From assembly GCA_033239525.1 (NCBI GenBank), contig BSYO01000004.1, positions 28,372,037-28,436,036 on the forward strand: a stretch of DNA of 64,000 nt, in the 5' to 3' direction. Below are positions 1-10,400 of the stretch, one piece after another. The stretch's first letter is position 1. The number at the start of each line of letters is the position of its first letter. The notes below the pieces were generated by a model. It did not search any database and had not been told where the DNA came from. It worked only from the letters and a program-made list of their open reading frames with translations. Both the position numbers and the translations under genes were made by a program. This stretch comes from Nepenthes gracilis. Taxonomy: Eukaryota; Streptophyta; Magnoliopsida; Caryophyllales; Nepenthaceae.

Positions 1-18
1 TGGAACTTGAATCATTTA

Positions 19-524
19 GGTCACGTTTGGCTATTAGAATTAAAAAAAATAAAATTTTTATTTTTATGAGAATAAAATTTTTTTATTTGATTAAGAGTTG
101 AATAAAAATTATTATTCTCTAAAAATTATTATTCTCATACATATAAAAATAATAATTCACATATATATATTTTTAATTTTATTATTATTATTATTATTAT
201 TACATATTATTATTATATTTATTATTTATTAGATATTATTATTATTATTAGATATTATTATTATTATTTGGTATTATTATTATTATATTTATTATTATTT
301 TTTATAAGGTATTATTATTATTATTACATATTATTATTATTATTATTATCACATTCTTCATCATATTATTTTATAAATCAAATCATGGAATACTAATTTC
401 CACCTTATTCTATTCCAACAACCAAACATAATAATAACAATTTCAATTATATTCACATCCTTTTTTATTCTCTAGAATAACTATTATATTCTCACCTTAT
501 TCTATTCAAACAACCTAACGTACC
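19..524. mobile_element. MITE-like element, copy A (TTA-rich core)
   Basis: The left end reads GGTCACGTTTGGCTATTAG. The right end, read on the other strand, starts GGTACGTTAGGTTGTTTG, so the ends form an imperfect terminal inverted repeat. Between them lie AT-rich arms and a core of TTA/TTATTA microsatellite (about 175-350). The same arms and the same core recur at 22296-22714 and, split by an insertion, at 53550-53747 plus 55269-55561, so this is a dispersed family rather than simple repeat alone. No ORF is present. Superfamily is uncertain (hAT-like or Mutator-like) and no clear target duplication is visible. Confidence 0.5.
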
Positions 525-744
525 GTTAAAGTGAGACGAGGAACGGGGAGGACGTGCAGTATGTTAAAATGACTCGGCTAATTGTTGTTCTCTTCCAATT
601 ACTCAAAACATAGCATATTTAGGTTGTGGATAATCAAATATTTTTTGTTTATAGTCATATCCTAAATCTAAAGTAAGTTATCACCGATAATATAATCTAT
701 TCTAATATTTTCAGAGTTACTTATAATAAATATGTTAGTCTAAT

Positions 745-1740
745 TTGAAAAAGTACGTTGTGTGCTAACGTGTTTCGACCCCGTTAAAAGTATAGCGGAA
801 GCAGTGAATAATAATAAATATCAAATACACGTAAAAGATATTTGATACTAGATACTAACAAGTTTAACAATCATGCACGATATAAGTACTTATAAGCAAT
901 AAAGATAAATACTCAATTTTTTGGTGACGAAGTAAAAACTCGATACCCACGGTATCGAGAAAAACACTCCGAGCTTCAACGGCCAGGGAAGCAATGTACT
1001 ATGAAAATCAACTTACGACCGGGGTGATAACGACGCGATAACCTAGCCGATTTACTCCCGTCACGTGATCCCTACTAAGGAACTCCTTAGATTTGCCCGC
1101 GGCAACGGAACCGGACACCTTCCGGTCTTCACGTCAATCTTCCCTCGAACCACTTGAATTTCCAATCACGAACGAGTCTCCTTCTTCACGAACCAAAGTC
1201 TCCAACGATGGTAGAAGGTAAAGTTTCAATGGTTGAATAAAGTGGGTGAGAAAACTAGTTTGAACATGTAGAGCAATATTGTAGTGTTAGTTTTCTCAAG
1301 AGGAGTAACAATAACTTTGAAGCCTGAGAGGCTTTTCTTCTCAAAGAGGCACGCAAATCAACTCTGTAGAATACTTAGGGTTTCAAAACATAAGGCTAGT
1401 ATTTATAGTGGAGCCAAAAACGCGTTCAAAAAATCTGCCCGTTGCACCGGCGCTTGAGCGGGGCTCGAGCGCGCGGCGGGCGGCCAGGGGGCGAGTATCG
1501 AGCGGGCGACCTACTAGTTTTTGGGCTCGAGTGGCTAGCGAGCGAGAGTCGAGCGGCCACCCTACTGGTTTTTGCGCTCGAGCGGGAATCGAGCTCATGG
1601 CGAGCGGGCAGTCTTTGGATGGGCTGGAGCGACTGGAGGGCGGACCGAACGGACTTTAACCCGACAACCCACAACTCAATATCAATACAATAATACATAT
1701 GGTCACGAAATATGCCAATTAGATAAATGTCTCTAACATA
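745..1740 (-). mobile_element. LTR of a retrotransposon family (copy 1), minus orientation
   Basis: Read on the minus strand, this stretch is built like an LTR: a GC-rich U3 with CTCGAGC-rich tandem units (about 1440-1640), a TATA box (TATAAAT, plus 1401-1407), then a transcribed-looking R/U5 part. A diverged copy lies in plus orientation at about 51540-52560. Shared blocks include GATTGACG.GAAGA..GGAAGG and a downstream block around ATTTT.ATAGT.CAT..CTTCCCT. The two also share the CAAAAACCAGTAG motif in the U3. Several overlapping small ORFs at 1383-1698 are by-products of the high GC. Exact ends and target duplication are not resolved. It may be a solo LTR, since no internal coding region follows on either side. 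Confidence 0.5.
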
Positions 1741-3090
1741 ATTTTTTATTTTTCATAATATTTGTGACCATCTTTATTGGTATTAGAGACTATAACAATT
1801 GTCTCCCTACAGCTTTTGTGTTTTTGGATATATAACAATTTTAGTATTTAAACAATTTTAGTGTTTCTATTATGTTGCCATTTTTATATTTAATTTCCAT
1901 AAATGTGAAATAGTACTTAATGCAATATTATTTCATGCCATCTTTTTAATTTTTTATAGAAGTATGTAACCCCGATTGATAATTCCAAAATTCTGGGAGG
2001 CTATGCCTTTCTGCTAATAAATTTTTAAGTGATGAAGTTTAAATGTCTATGTGATACGTTCCTGAATTTGAGTTATTAAACGAATAAGAGAGTCATCAAA
2101 TTCAGATGTTTGATTGGAAGTCGATTCGGTTTTCATTGTTTTGAATTTGGGTTCTGCCAAACAACAAATGACAAATAAGAGGTCAGAAGATGGCGGGACT
2201 CACTTCTCGATATGACTCTGATATTCAAATTAATAATCTTTCTTAATTGAATAAAAAGATGAGATGATGAGAGAGTGTAATACGTAAATACAAGTGTGAG
2301 GGGATTATGTATTTGATAAAAAGTTAGGCCCCGTTTAGGGCACTCGAAAGGTGAGCGGCTTAGAGGACTTTGCACTCATGGAAAGAGTAGCTTTGAAAAT
2401 GAGAATTGCACTATTAGGAGAGTGGCTTTTTGAGAAGGGTACACTTGTTGGAAAGTAGCTTTGGGTCTGAGAATTGCAGTCGCAGGATAGTGACTTTTAT
2501 GTAAGGTAGAGAGGGTAGTACCTAGGATGTTAAGATATTTAGGCGCTTCATTGCTCTTGAATACTTAATCTCTAGATCGATTTGCGTATCGAGGTTAAGA
2601 GTTGGATTGGAATTCAAATCCCTTTTATGCAGTGGAATTGATGTATTTCTAGTGTGAGTGCTCAATAACTAGCCTTGTGGTCCCGTGACTCTACGGCTTG
2701 TGAGTGACTGACACCATGTAGCTGCGGTTATAGGTTGTAGACGTAACGACTCTGTGTCTCTAGGAAAGCTGCCATCATGCTGCCACCTCTGATACTTTGA
2801 ACCGTCGTAATCCTCATGGCAACAGATTAGCAGTTTTCACTCACGATTTGTACTCCTGCAGGCGTAAAACACCACATAATGACACTGTCAGTTTGGAATC
2901 ATTTACTGAATTGCAACAGGCTAAGATGTGCTTGTGGAAACCATCTAACGGCCAACCCTATTGGACAATATATTGTTGGACAATCTTGGGTCATGACGAT
3001 TGGTTCCATCATTGCGAACTTTTGATATTGAGCTTGGAGAGGCTCTTGTTCGGTTGCGACTTCTTGACCTAATATTTTCTCTGTAGGTTG
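1741..3090. other. Intergenic stretch, no gene recognised
   Basis: AT-rich to 2130, then more balanced sequence with no recognisable protein in any frame. A small inverted repeat (GGTCACGAAATAT at 1700 against ATATTTGTGACC at about 1760) sits at the border with the LTR. The last 300 bases (2790-3090) precede the copia integrase remnant but do not translate into a recognisable gag, protease or zinc-finger part, so they are probably flanking DNA or rearranged sequence. Confidence 0.4.
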
Positions 3091-3094
3091 GGTT

Positions 3095-3466
3095 TTGGGT
3101 CGGCTCATGAACTACCGGACCCATTACCGTATAGTGATGCAGAGCACACGGCATCAAATATCAGAGGACTCCACCGAATACGTCACACTGAACGGCATGG
3201 CCGAGAGGATGAATCGCACTCTGATGGAATGGGTCAGGTGCTTGTTGTCCAAGGCCAAGCTTCCGAAATCATTTTGGGCCGAGGCCTTGAAGACGGCAGC
3301 CCACGTAATCAACCGGTTGCCCAGTAATACTTTGCACGGGGAAGTCCCAAAAAGAATCTGGACCGAAAAGGAGCCAACTTCCAACCATCTTCGGACATTT
3401 AGTTGCAAGGCTTTTGTTCATGTTTCGAGCGATGAGAGGAGCAAGTTAGAGCCAAAGACGAAGTAA
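3095..3466 (+). pseudogene. copia integrase remnant (C-terminal part of the catalytic core)
   Basis: The translation contains LNGMAERMNRTLMEWV, the conserved copia segment carrying the catalytic glutamate (consensus TPQxNGVAERMNRTL). It continues with FWAEALKTAAHVINRLPS and the GKxP..W..K.P...HLR.F...AFVHV block typical of the integrase end. The first two acidic residues lie upstream of the truncation and are absent. The frame is closed by a stop at about 3464, after which CVFLGYDEDELGYRFYDP continues in register, so a point mutation rather than a domain end stopped it. Non-functional. Confidence 0.85.
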
Positions 3467-3550
3467 TGCGTCTTTCTTGGCTACGACGAGGATGAACTTG
3501 GGTATAGATTCTATGACCCAATGAAAAGAAAGTTGGTCCAGTCTTGAGAC

Positions 3551-4003
3551 ATGGTCTTTGTTGAAGAAGAGACCATTGAAGACATTGGAAAAGAGAAGAA
3601 ATCTCAACCCAATACTTTCCGGACGAACAGAGTTGTCGTTGAAGCTGTCCGTTCAGTACCTCTTGAGTCCGAGGACGGCGGACCAATAATGGCTGGCAAC
3701 AATGATGAGGCGGTTCCAACCCTTCAGGAGAATCAGGTTGAAGATCAGGCAACTCAACAGGCCGAGGTGGCCCCTATGAGACGGTCGTCCAGGGAGAGAC
3801 GTCCGTCCATCCGCCTGCCAGCAAGTGAGTACGTCCTGCTCACTGATGCTGGAGAACCTAAAGATTTTGGCGAGACTATGTGTAGCACTCAGAAGGACAA
3901 ATGGTTCGAGGCAATGAAGGAAGAAATGACCTCCCTTCATGAGAACCATACCTTTGAGCTGGCCAAGCTACCCAAGGGAAAGAAGGCCCTGAAGAACAAG
4001 TAG
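3551..4003 (+). pseudogene. copia pol linker between integrase and reverse transcriptase
   Basis: This open stretch covers the low-complexity acidic linker and the start of the RT region, ending in the copia text W.EAMKEEM.SLHENHTFELAKLPKGKKALKNK. There a TGG-to-TAG change (K N K stop V F R L K) interrupts the frame. The same linker with many identical residues is on the minus strand at 40820-41221, showing common descent of the two elements. Confidence 0.8.
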
Positions 4004-4917
4004 GTCTTCCGGCTGAAGACGACCGAGAACGCTTGGAAGCTAAGACACAAGGCATGGCTTGTGGTTAAGGGTTTTAGTCAACGCAAGGGCGTTGACTTTG
4101 ATGAAATATTTGCATTAGTTGTCAAGATGTCCTCGGTCCGTGTAGTGCTCGGACTGGCAGCAGCTCTGGATCTGGAGATAGAGCAACTGGACATCTGGAC
4201 AACATTTCTTCATGGTGATCTTGAGGAAGAGCTCTACATGAAGCAACCAGAAGGGTTCGAGGTTGAGGAGAAGGAAGGACTGGTCTGTCATTTAATGAAG
4301 AGCTTGTGCAGGTTAATGCAAGCTCCGAAACAGTGGTACCAAAAGTTTGAGTCTGTCATAGTCGGACGATGATACCATAAGACTACTTCCAACCACTGTG
4401 TCTTTGTCGAGAGATTTTTCAAGAACGACTTCGTCATTCTCCTTCTTTATGTGGATGATATGCTGGTTGTCGAACAGAATAGTGCTCGGATCAAGGAGCT
4501 GAAAGAGCAACTGGAACAGTCCTTTGCTATGAAGGACTTTGGACCGGAGAAACAGATTCTGGGGATCAGAATATTTTGCGACTGAAAGGACAAGAGCTCT
4601 GGCAGTCCCAGAAAGGCTACGTTGAAAAGGTGTTTCAGCGATTCAACATAGAAAACTCCAAGCCTGTCAGTACCTCTCTTGCCAACCACTTTAGGCTGAG
4701 TAAGCAGCAGTATTCATCCTCGGACATAGAGAAAGCACGCATGAGTAAGATTTCTTACCCCACGGCCGTTGGTAGTCTGATGTACGCAACCGGACATTAC
4801 TCATGCGGTTGGTCTTGTCAGCCGGTTTCTCTCAAACTCAGGGATGGAGCATTGGTCCACGGTGAAGTGAATTTTCAGATATCTCCGTGGGACTTCAAAG
4901 ATGGATTTGTATTTTAG
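4004..4917 (+). pseudogene. copia reverse transcriptase, broken
   Basis: The RT core is recognisable across several frames and stops. KGFSQRKGVDFDEIFALVVK lies at 4064-4123, a DIWTTFLHGDLEEELYMKQPEGF segment at about 4190-4260, and the catalytic LLYVDDMLVV box near 4440-4470. LAN.F.LS and YPTAVGSLMYA follow at 4680-4790. The YVDD box itself is intact, but stops before and after it (near 4371 and 4583) rule out a working enzyme. The expected thumb segment with TRPD appears scrambled at 4790-4900. Confidence 0.85.
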
Positions 4918-4929
4918 AGGGGAGAAGCT

Positions 4930-5421
4930 TCAGCTGGTTGGGTACATGGACGCAGACATGGCCGGGGACGTTGACTCTCGGAAATCAACGTCCGGGTACT
5001 TGGTGAAATTTACGGGAGGGGCAGTCTCCTGGTAGTCCAAGTTGTAGAAGTGCATTGCCCTCTCGACTACGGAGGCAGAGTTCATTGCCGTAACCGAAGC
5101 CTGCAAGGAAATGCTGGGGATGAAAAGGTTCGTCCAAGAATTGGGTGAAAGGCAAGAAGAATACGAGGTCCTTTGTGATAGCAAAAGTGCCATTTACTTG
5201 TGCAAAAACTGCTCATTCCATTCCAGGTCAAAGCACATTGATATGCGATATCATTGGGTGAGAAATATTTTTGATGATAGGCAGCTATCAATTGGAAAGG
5301 TCCGGACGGATGGGGATGGCTCAGACATGTTGACCAAAGTTTTGCCAAAGGGAAAGCTGGAAACTTGCTGTGACATTGTCGGTCTGACTAACTTCGCTCC
5401 CACTCGGTCGGGAGGGGAAGT
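4930..5421 (+). pseudogene. copia RNase H domain and pol C-terminus, broken
   Basis: The text DADMAGDVDSRKSTSGYL, then CIALSTTEAEF, CDSKSAIYL, HIDMRYHWVR and SDMLTKVLPKGKLETC follows the copia RNase H and C-terminal order exactly. Stops interrupt it at about 5033 and 5045 (W and Q codons lost in the SW.SKL.KC segment). The coding region runs into the polypurine tract GGGAGGGGAAG just before the 3' LTR. Confidence 0.85.
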
Positions 5422-5422
5422 T
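5411..5422 (+). other. Polypurine tract of copia element 1
   Basis: GGAGGGGAAG lies immediately upstream of the TGTTGG start of the 3' LTR, the position used to prime plus-strand DNA synthesis. Confidence 0.7.
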
Positions 5423-6188
5423 TGTTGGAGTCACTCATTTTGTGGTATTTTGTCCGCGGACAGGTGGAAGAAAATGGACGTGGACTTTTGGAGAGGTTCG
5501 AGAACATTAGTCCAAGAAGTCTGTCAAAATGGACGATGATCAGTTGGAGGAGTCATGTCCGAAAGGTAGCTGAAGACATAGACGAAGACTCTGAAAGCCT
5601 AAGCGTTGACTCTCTCTCCGTGGGTGCTCTTTCTGTTGCATCTGCGGGGTGGGCGATTAGCCACCCTGATTGGAAGTTTGAGGCGGCTACAACTTCAAAT
5701 GGGCAACAAGCTTGTCACTCTGCACACCAGGCGTGTATCTGCTATGGCAAGTCTAAGAGGCGTGGTCCTACCACCCTACTGCTAGAGTTGCTGGCCGCCC
5801 ACTAGCTTCCTTGTGTATATATATATATAGTTGTGCTCTTTCTTTGAGGGTATCACTTGAGCGTGCATAGGGAGAATTGTGGGCAAGCTTTTGCGGTGAA
5901 GATAGAAAGAGAGAGACACTTTTTTAGAGAGATTGAGAGATATACACTTGTGATTATTTTTTTTATTTGGGCTTGTGTAACTAACATTTTTGTAAACAAT
6001 CAATTGTTTATAGTGTATTCTTTTGTAATTTTTTTCTTAGTTGAGAAGGGTTTTTTCACGTTAAAATCTCATGTGTGTTTTCTCTCTTATTCTATCTCTA
6101 CTGTTGCTCGTCCGTCTGAGCGCTCATCTCTGTTGGCGTCCAAGCGGTCTGTCCGACCGGTCACCGTGTTTTCCGTTTTGAGCCAACA
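5423..6188 (+). repeat. 3' LTR of copia element 1 (766 bp)
   Basis: The LTR starts TGTTGG and ends CCAACA, a perfect 6-bp terminal inverted repeat with the usual TG...CA. A TATATATATATATAG box at 5815-5829 marks the U3/R promoter. It follows the polypurine tract directly. No matching 5' LTR is present in this window. The ORFs that cross this LTR are not genes. Confidence 0.85.
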
Positions 6189-7480
6189 GATGGCCCATAA
6201 CACTTATCAAAGAATAATTATGCCGATGATAACCAAGTTGGTGAAATTAAGATGTGGGTGATAAATTCTATTGAGATTTTTCTTATTTGGTTTATTTAAT
6301 GGCAGGAGGTATATATTTATGATTGTCCCTTCCATCCTTGGGAGGAAATGAGATAATAATGGTTGATTTTCTGCATCTCCAACAAAAAATTACTATAAGC
6401 AAGATAAATCCAATTATGATCTGGAATAGAAACGCTAATTGGAAAACTCAATTCATTTGTGGGCTTGTTCTGTGCAATGTATTTCGGAGGTGTCTTTGTT
6501 TAAATCTAAAGGATTCCAAGGGACATAATATTTTAGTCCCTTTTGGCTGTGGTCTTGTGCTATGGATGCCTGATTTTCCTGTTCTGATTCTGTTAATATG
6601 TTCTTCCAATATTAGCAATTTCTTGGAAGAAGGTTAACCAGCATAAATGCGTGCTGTGCTTTTGAGAGCTGTTATCCAACTGTATGACTAGAGGCTGTTG
6701 ACATGGTAGAACTTCAATGAGTTCACCTATCTTGCATCTTATTGCCTAAAACGATAATTATGGTGCATTTTGAAATTGGAATATCCTATGAAATGTGATT
6801 TGCAACATGATTGAACCCTTTAATTCCTTTGATTTATATCGGTATGTTTAAATTTGTGTGTAATGGTTTCTATGCACCCAGTTGTAGCTTAGGTCGGCTG
6901 TTTCATTTTTGCGTGCTGAGATAATAATGGGCTGTGCTGTTGGTAATGCACCATTGGAGAGGACTAAGGAAGAGATACTATCGAAAAACACTGAAAAGAT
7001 TAGATGTTGAAGACAATAAACAACAATTTAAGATTGATGATTATCCTCTGTTGCTGTTGTAATGTACATTCAGTGGAAGAAGATCTGGCCAGTCTTTCCA
7101 TTTGGAACTGAACCCTCTGAAGTCAACCAAGGAGTTGACTCTGTTGTAAGCAATGCTGTTCAATTTCCCATCTGCCTAGTGGGGTTTTCCAGCATTATGA
7201 AATGTAATAGTTTAGTTACCATTTTCAGTAAGATTATTGCTGTTGGTGATGTTTGTACTGATTTATAGACTACTTGGTGATCTTGCAGCTGAAGAACCAT
7301 CTTGTACTGAAGACTAGAGGGCCCTTCCCAAGTTTTTTTGACTCTTTATAGAGATTGGAGTCTTGGGCTGATTTTCAATTGGGAAGTAAGCTCCCATTTG
7401 TAAGCATAATTTTCTTTTCTTCCTTTTCCTTCATTTTTTTTCTAATGTTTGTTTGTATTCTTTACTAAAATGTAAAAGAA
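6189..7480. other. Balanced-composition stretch of unknown origin
   Basis: This stretch is less AT-rich and less repetitive than its surroundings and reads like low-copy sequence, for example 6300-6640 and 7060-7400. Short open frames exist but no frame gives a recognisable protein, and no splice chain can be defended. It could be a decayed gene end or UTR/intron sequence of a neighbouring gene cut off by the copia insertion. Confidence 0.25.
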
Positions 7481-10400
7481 AAGAAGGCTAACACGTGATT
7501 TTGGAGAGACAACAATGTTTACTTTCTGTTGTATGTGACATTGTACCAGTCAATACGTTAGCCCAACTAACGAATGATAAACTCTCAATCAATTTGATCA
7601 AATTTTGAGGAGCCGGTGAGAAGGAATTTTCTTTTGTGTGCGTGCGCGCGCATGCATGTGGATAAGACATCGTAGCCGCCGGTACTGCTAAAATGTCTTG
7701 TCCTTTGATGTGCGGTTGTTCACGTTTTTGAACTGAATTGGAAGAGGAAAATGATGTCAAACACACATGTTCTCGTGTTGAAGTGCTGCTTATGGCCATT
7801 GAATTTGCATCGAGAATAATATGCATGATCTCGATGTAAATACAATGGTGGACGCCGGCAGTCTCACCTCCATGGAGCTCTTGTGTAGCTAATTTTCGCA
7901 TTCTGTCTTCTCAAGTAGCTTTCTTTTTTCTTCTCTGTTTTTTCAACCGAACCCAACCCGCTATCTGCTGTAATAATACTGGGTGAAAATAATTGAAAAT
8001 TTAATAAATGAAAATCCCAAAAGCATTAATAATTTTCTGGATTTGAAAAATCCCTCTAGTCATCGTTGGAACCTATAAAGTAAATTATTAACCCATTATA
8101 TCACCGATGGAACGAAAAATAAGCCCAGAGGGGGGAGCAAAAAAATAACTGAAATAATTATTTTTAATACTTATAGCATAAAAGTCAACTGGGATTTTTT
8201 GTAGTAACTATATTGCTATTTATATTTTTTTAAAAAAATTATCGTGGGCCGATTATATGCTTAATGTAGGACGACGAATGCATGAGGATGATACAAAGAT
8301 TTTTGAAATAAAAATAAAAATTGACTAGTTTTTATAGTAACTTATACTACTATATTTTATGTTGAAAGCCCTTTTATTTTATTATTTTAATTGATGCATG
8401 TCATGAATTAGGATAAGATCTGATAGATTTTGAATCGGGTTATAAAAATTCCTACCCATATTTTGCATATCCCAAACAATAATAACAATTCAAATGTACC
8501 AAATTTGCTTTCAATTTATTTTTTGACCCTAAAATTAGTATCACACTAAACAAACTAAAATACCAAAAAATAAAAATAGGGGAAGTAAGATTTTTGGAGG
8601 ACAAGCTTAAACCATAAAATCTTTATTTGAGCTTATCCAAAGGATGAACATCCAATATTTATATACTAGTTTAAGTGTTGTGGGGCTTATATCTAATAAG
8701 TATTTTTGAAATTCTTTAGGGTAGAAAGATTTTTTTTTTCCCAACAAAAGAAAATCCTTTTTTATACTAAAAAAGCCTATATTTATAGAGGCATTAGACT
8801 TGTTAAAATAATAATTCAATACCTTCGTAGCCCTAATTAAATGGCTCAATGTAATTACTGAGTAAATGTTAAATTTAAATTATCCGAATTGATTTATAAT
8901 ATTATCTAAAGATTTAGCTAGTCTTCTTAATCATCTAAGTAAATGGGATCGTTTATGAGCTGTGATGGTGATTTATGGGTATAATGGACCATTGTTAACA
9001 TATTACCATCTGTATGACTTTCAAGAACGATAGTGTTTTACTAGTTGCTGATATGAAATGTTAATTGGTTGTGCTACTTTAATTTTGTTTGATAACTGAT
9101 ATCAATTATATTATTTTTTTAAAAATTATATTACAGTTCTTTGATAATATATTCCTTTTTGGCAACACGACGCCTTGAAAAAGCTGATATTAGACGGCTA
9201 GTCCCCTAACAATATGTCTAATATGACAAAATTGATGTTTTGATGGCTTACTTTTGACAACGAAGCAATCTTATGAGACTCACAGCTAGCGTCTTCTGAT
9301 AAGGCGGCCTTTTGGTTCACCTTTCCGTCCTTCTAATTAGTCAAAACCCGACCCGGAAAAGAAAATAAACGACCCTTTTTCGGGTGGTGTGGCCTGCTCA
9401 TTTTTGGGCTTCGATTTTGGAATTCATGGGCCCAGATGAAGATCCAATTACCAAGGCCCAATGAAGATTGGACCAGCAGACTTGATTCGTGTTCGAAATT
9501 CGGACAAATTGCGTTAGGGGTTTCGAGGGCTAAATATCTAAACGAATTTGCAAATTGGACAATTCTGTGTTTTTGTTGTTAGCCGTTGGCAAAGTATCAA
9601 TTATTCCATTTATGATTAAAATTATTGATTTCAGAAATTTATTTTAGAGATCGATTTAATTTAATTTAATTATAGGAAAGCACAGAGAACAATAAAAAAT
9701 AAATTTAATTTAGTTTAATTTAATTCAAATAGCTTATATAAAATTATTAGATAATTCTAAATGGAAAAGGAGTAAAATTTAACAAAAAATTAATTATCAA
9801 ATTAAATCAAATTTTTGTTCATTATTTAAAATATTATTTTAAATTCGGAAAGCATTTATATCCATAAGCTTATAAAATGCTAATTTCATAATTATAAATT
9901 CTCAAAACATTTTTGTATAAGTTAGATTTATAAAATTCTAAACAAATATTTATTTATATCAATGTTATTATATATATATGTATAGTAAAATACTTTTTAT
10001 ACCAGTAAGTTACTTATCCTGCCCTCGTACAATTTTATTTTTTATTCTTAGTATTATATTCGTATTCATTAGCTTAACAAATTTGTAACAGTACTTATAA
10101 AAACAAAATCAATGTAAAATTTTTTAACCTTAAATTTTTTTTTAGAAAAAAAAACTTACTTTCATATAAAATTTTACCTTAAATTAAACGTATATAAACT
10201 ATTTTTTAATACTTAATCATTGTAAATTTTCTTGAATCAGATTCAAAAATTTTTTATTTTTTAAAAATAACTTTTAATGAAGGTTGAATGATTGGATTGG
10301 ATATATAATACTACTCATATATATAATAATCAAAATCGAAATATAATCAAACCAATTTTCTATATTCGGTAGAATATTTTCCATTATTTTCTAAATTAAA

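Larger units (their letters stand above)
3095..6188 (+). mobile_element. Ty1-copia retrotransposon 1, 5'-truncated, degenerate
   Basis: The element keeps the end of integrase, reverse transcriptase, RNase H, a polypurine tract and the 3' LTR, in the copia order INT-RT-RH-LTR. The 5' LTR, gag, protease and most of integrase are missing. Many in-frame stops break the polyprotein (for example just after 3463, near 4002 and near 4371). Its pol is clearly related to that of the element at 38740-44007: both share the linker text RRSS..RR.S.RL...EYV.LTDAGEP and the phrase LHENHTF. The LTRs of the two look different. The base after the 3' LTR starts GATGG. A matching left target duplication cannot be found, consistent with 5' truncation or rearrangement. 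Confidence 0.9.

Noticed and set aside
1383..1698. Four overlapping ORFs on both strands
   Set aside because: They lie in the GC-rich, CTCGAGC-repetitive U3 of an LTR. Low stop frequency follows from composition and no frame resembles a protein.
745..1740. Endogenous pararetrovirus fragment
   Set aside because: No movement protein, coat or RT text is present. TATA box and U3/R/U5 layout with a second copy fit an LTR better.
5422..6261. ORFs of 127 and 134 aa
   Set aside because: They run across the 3' LTR of copia element 1 and its promoter, so they are not genes.
9390..9540. Promoter-like patch with several GGCCCA sites
   Set aside because: No coding region follows on either strand for kilobases, so a functional promoter cannot be supported.
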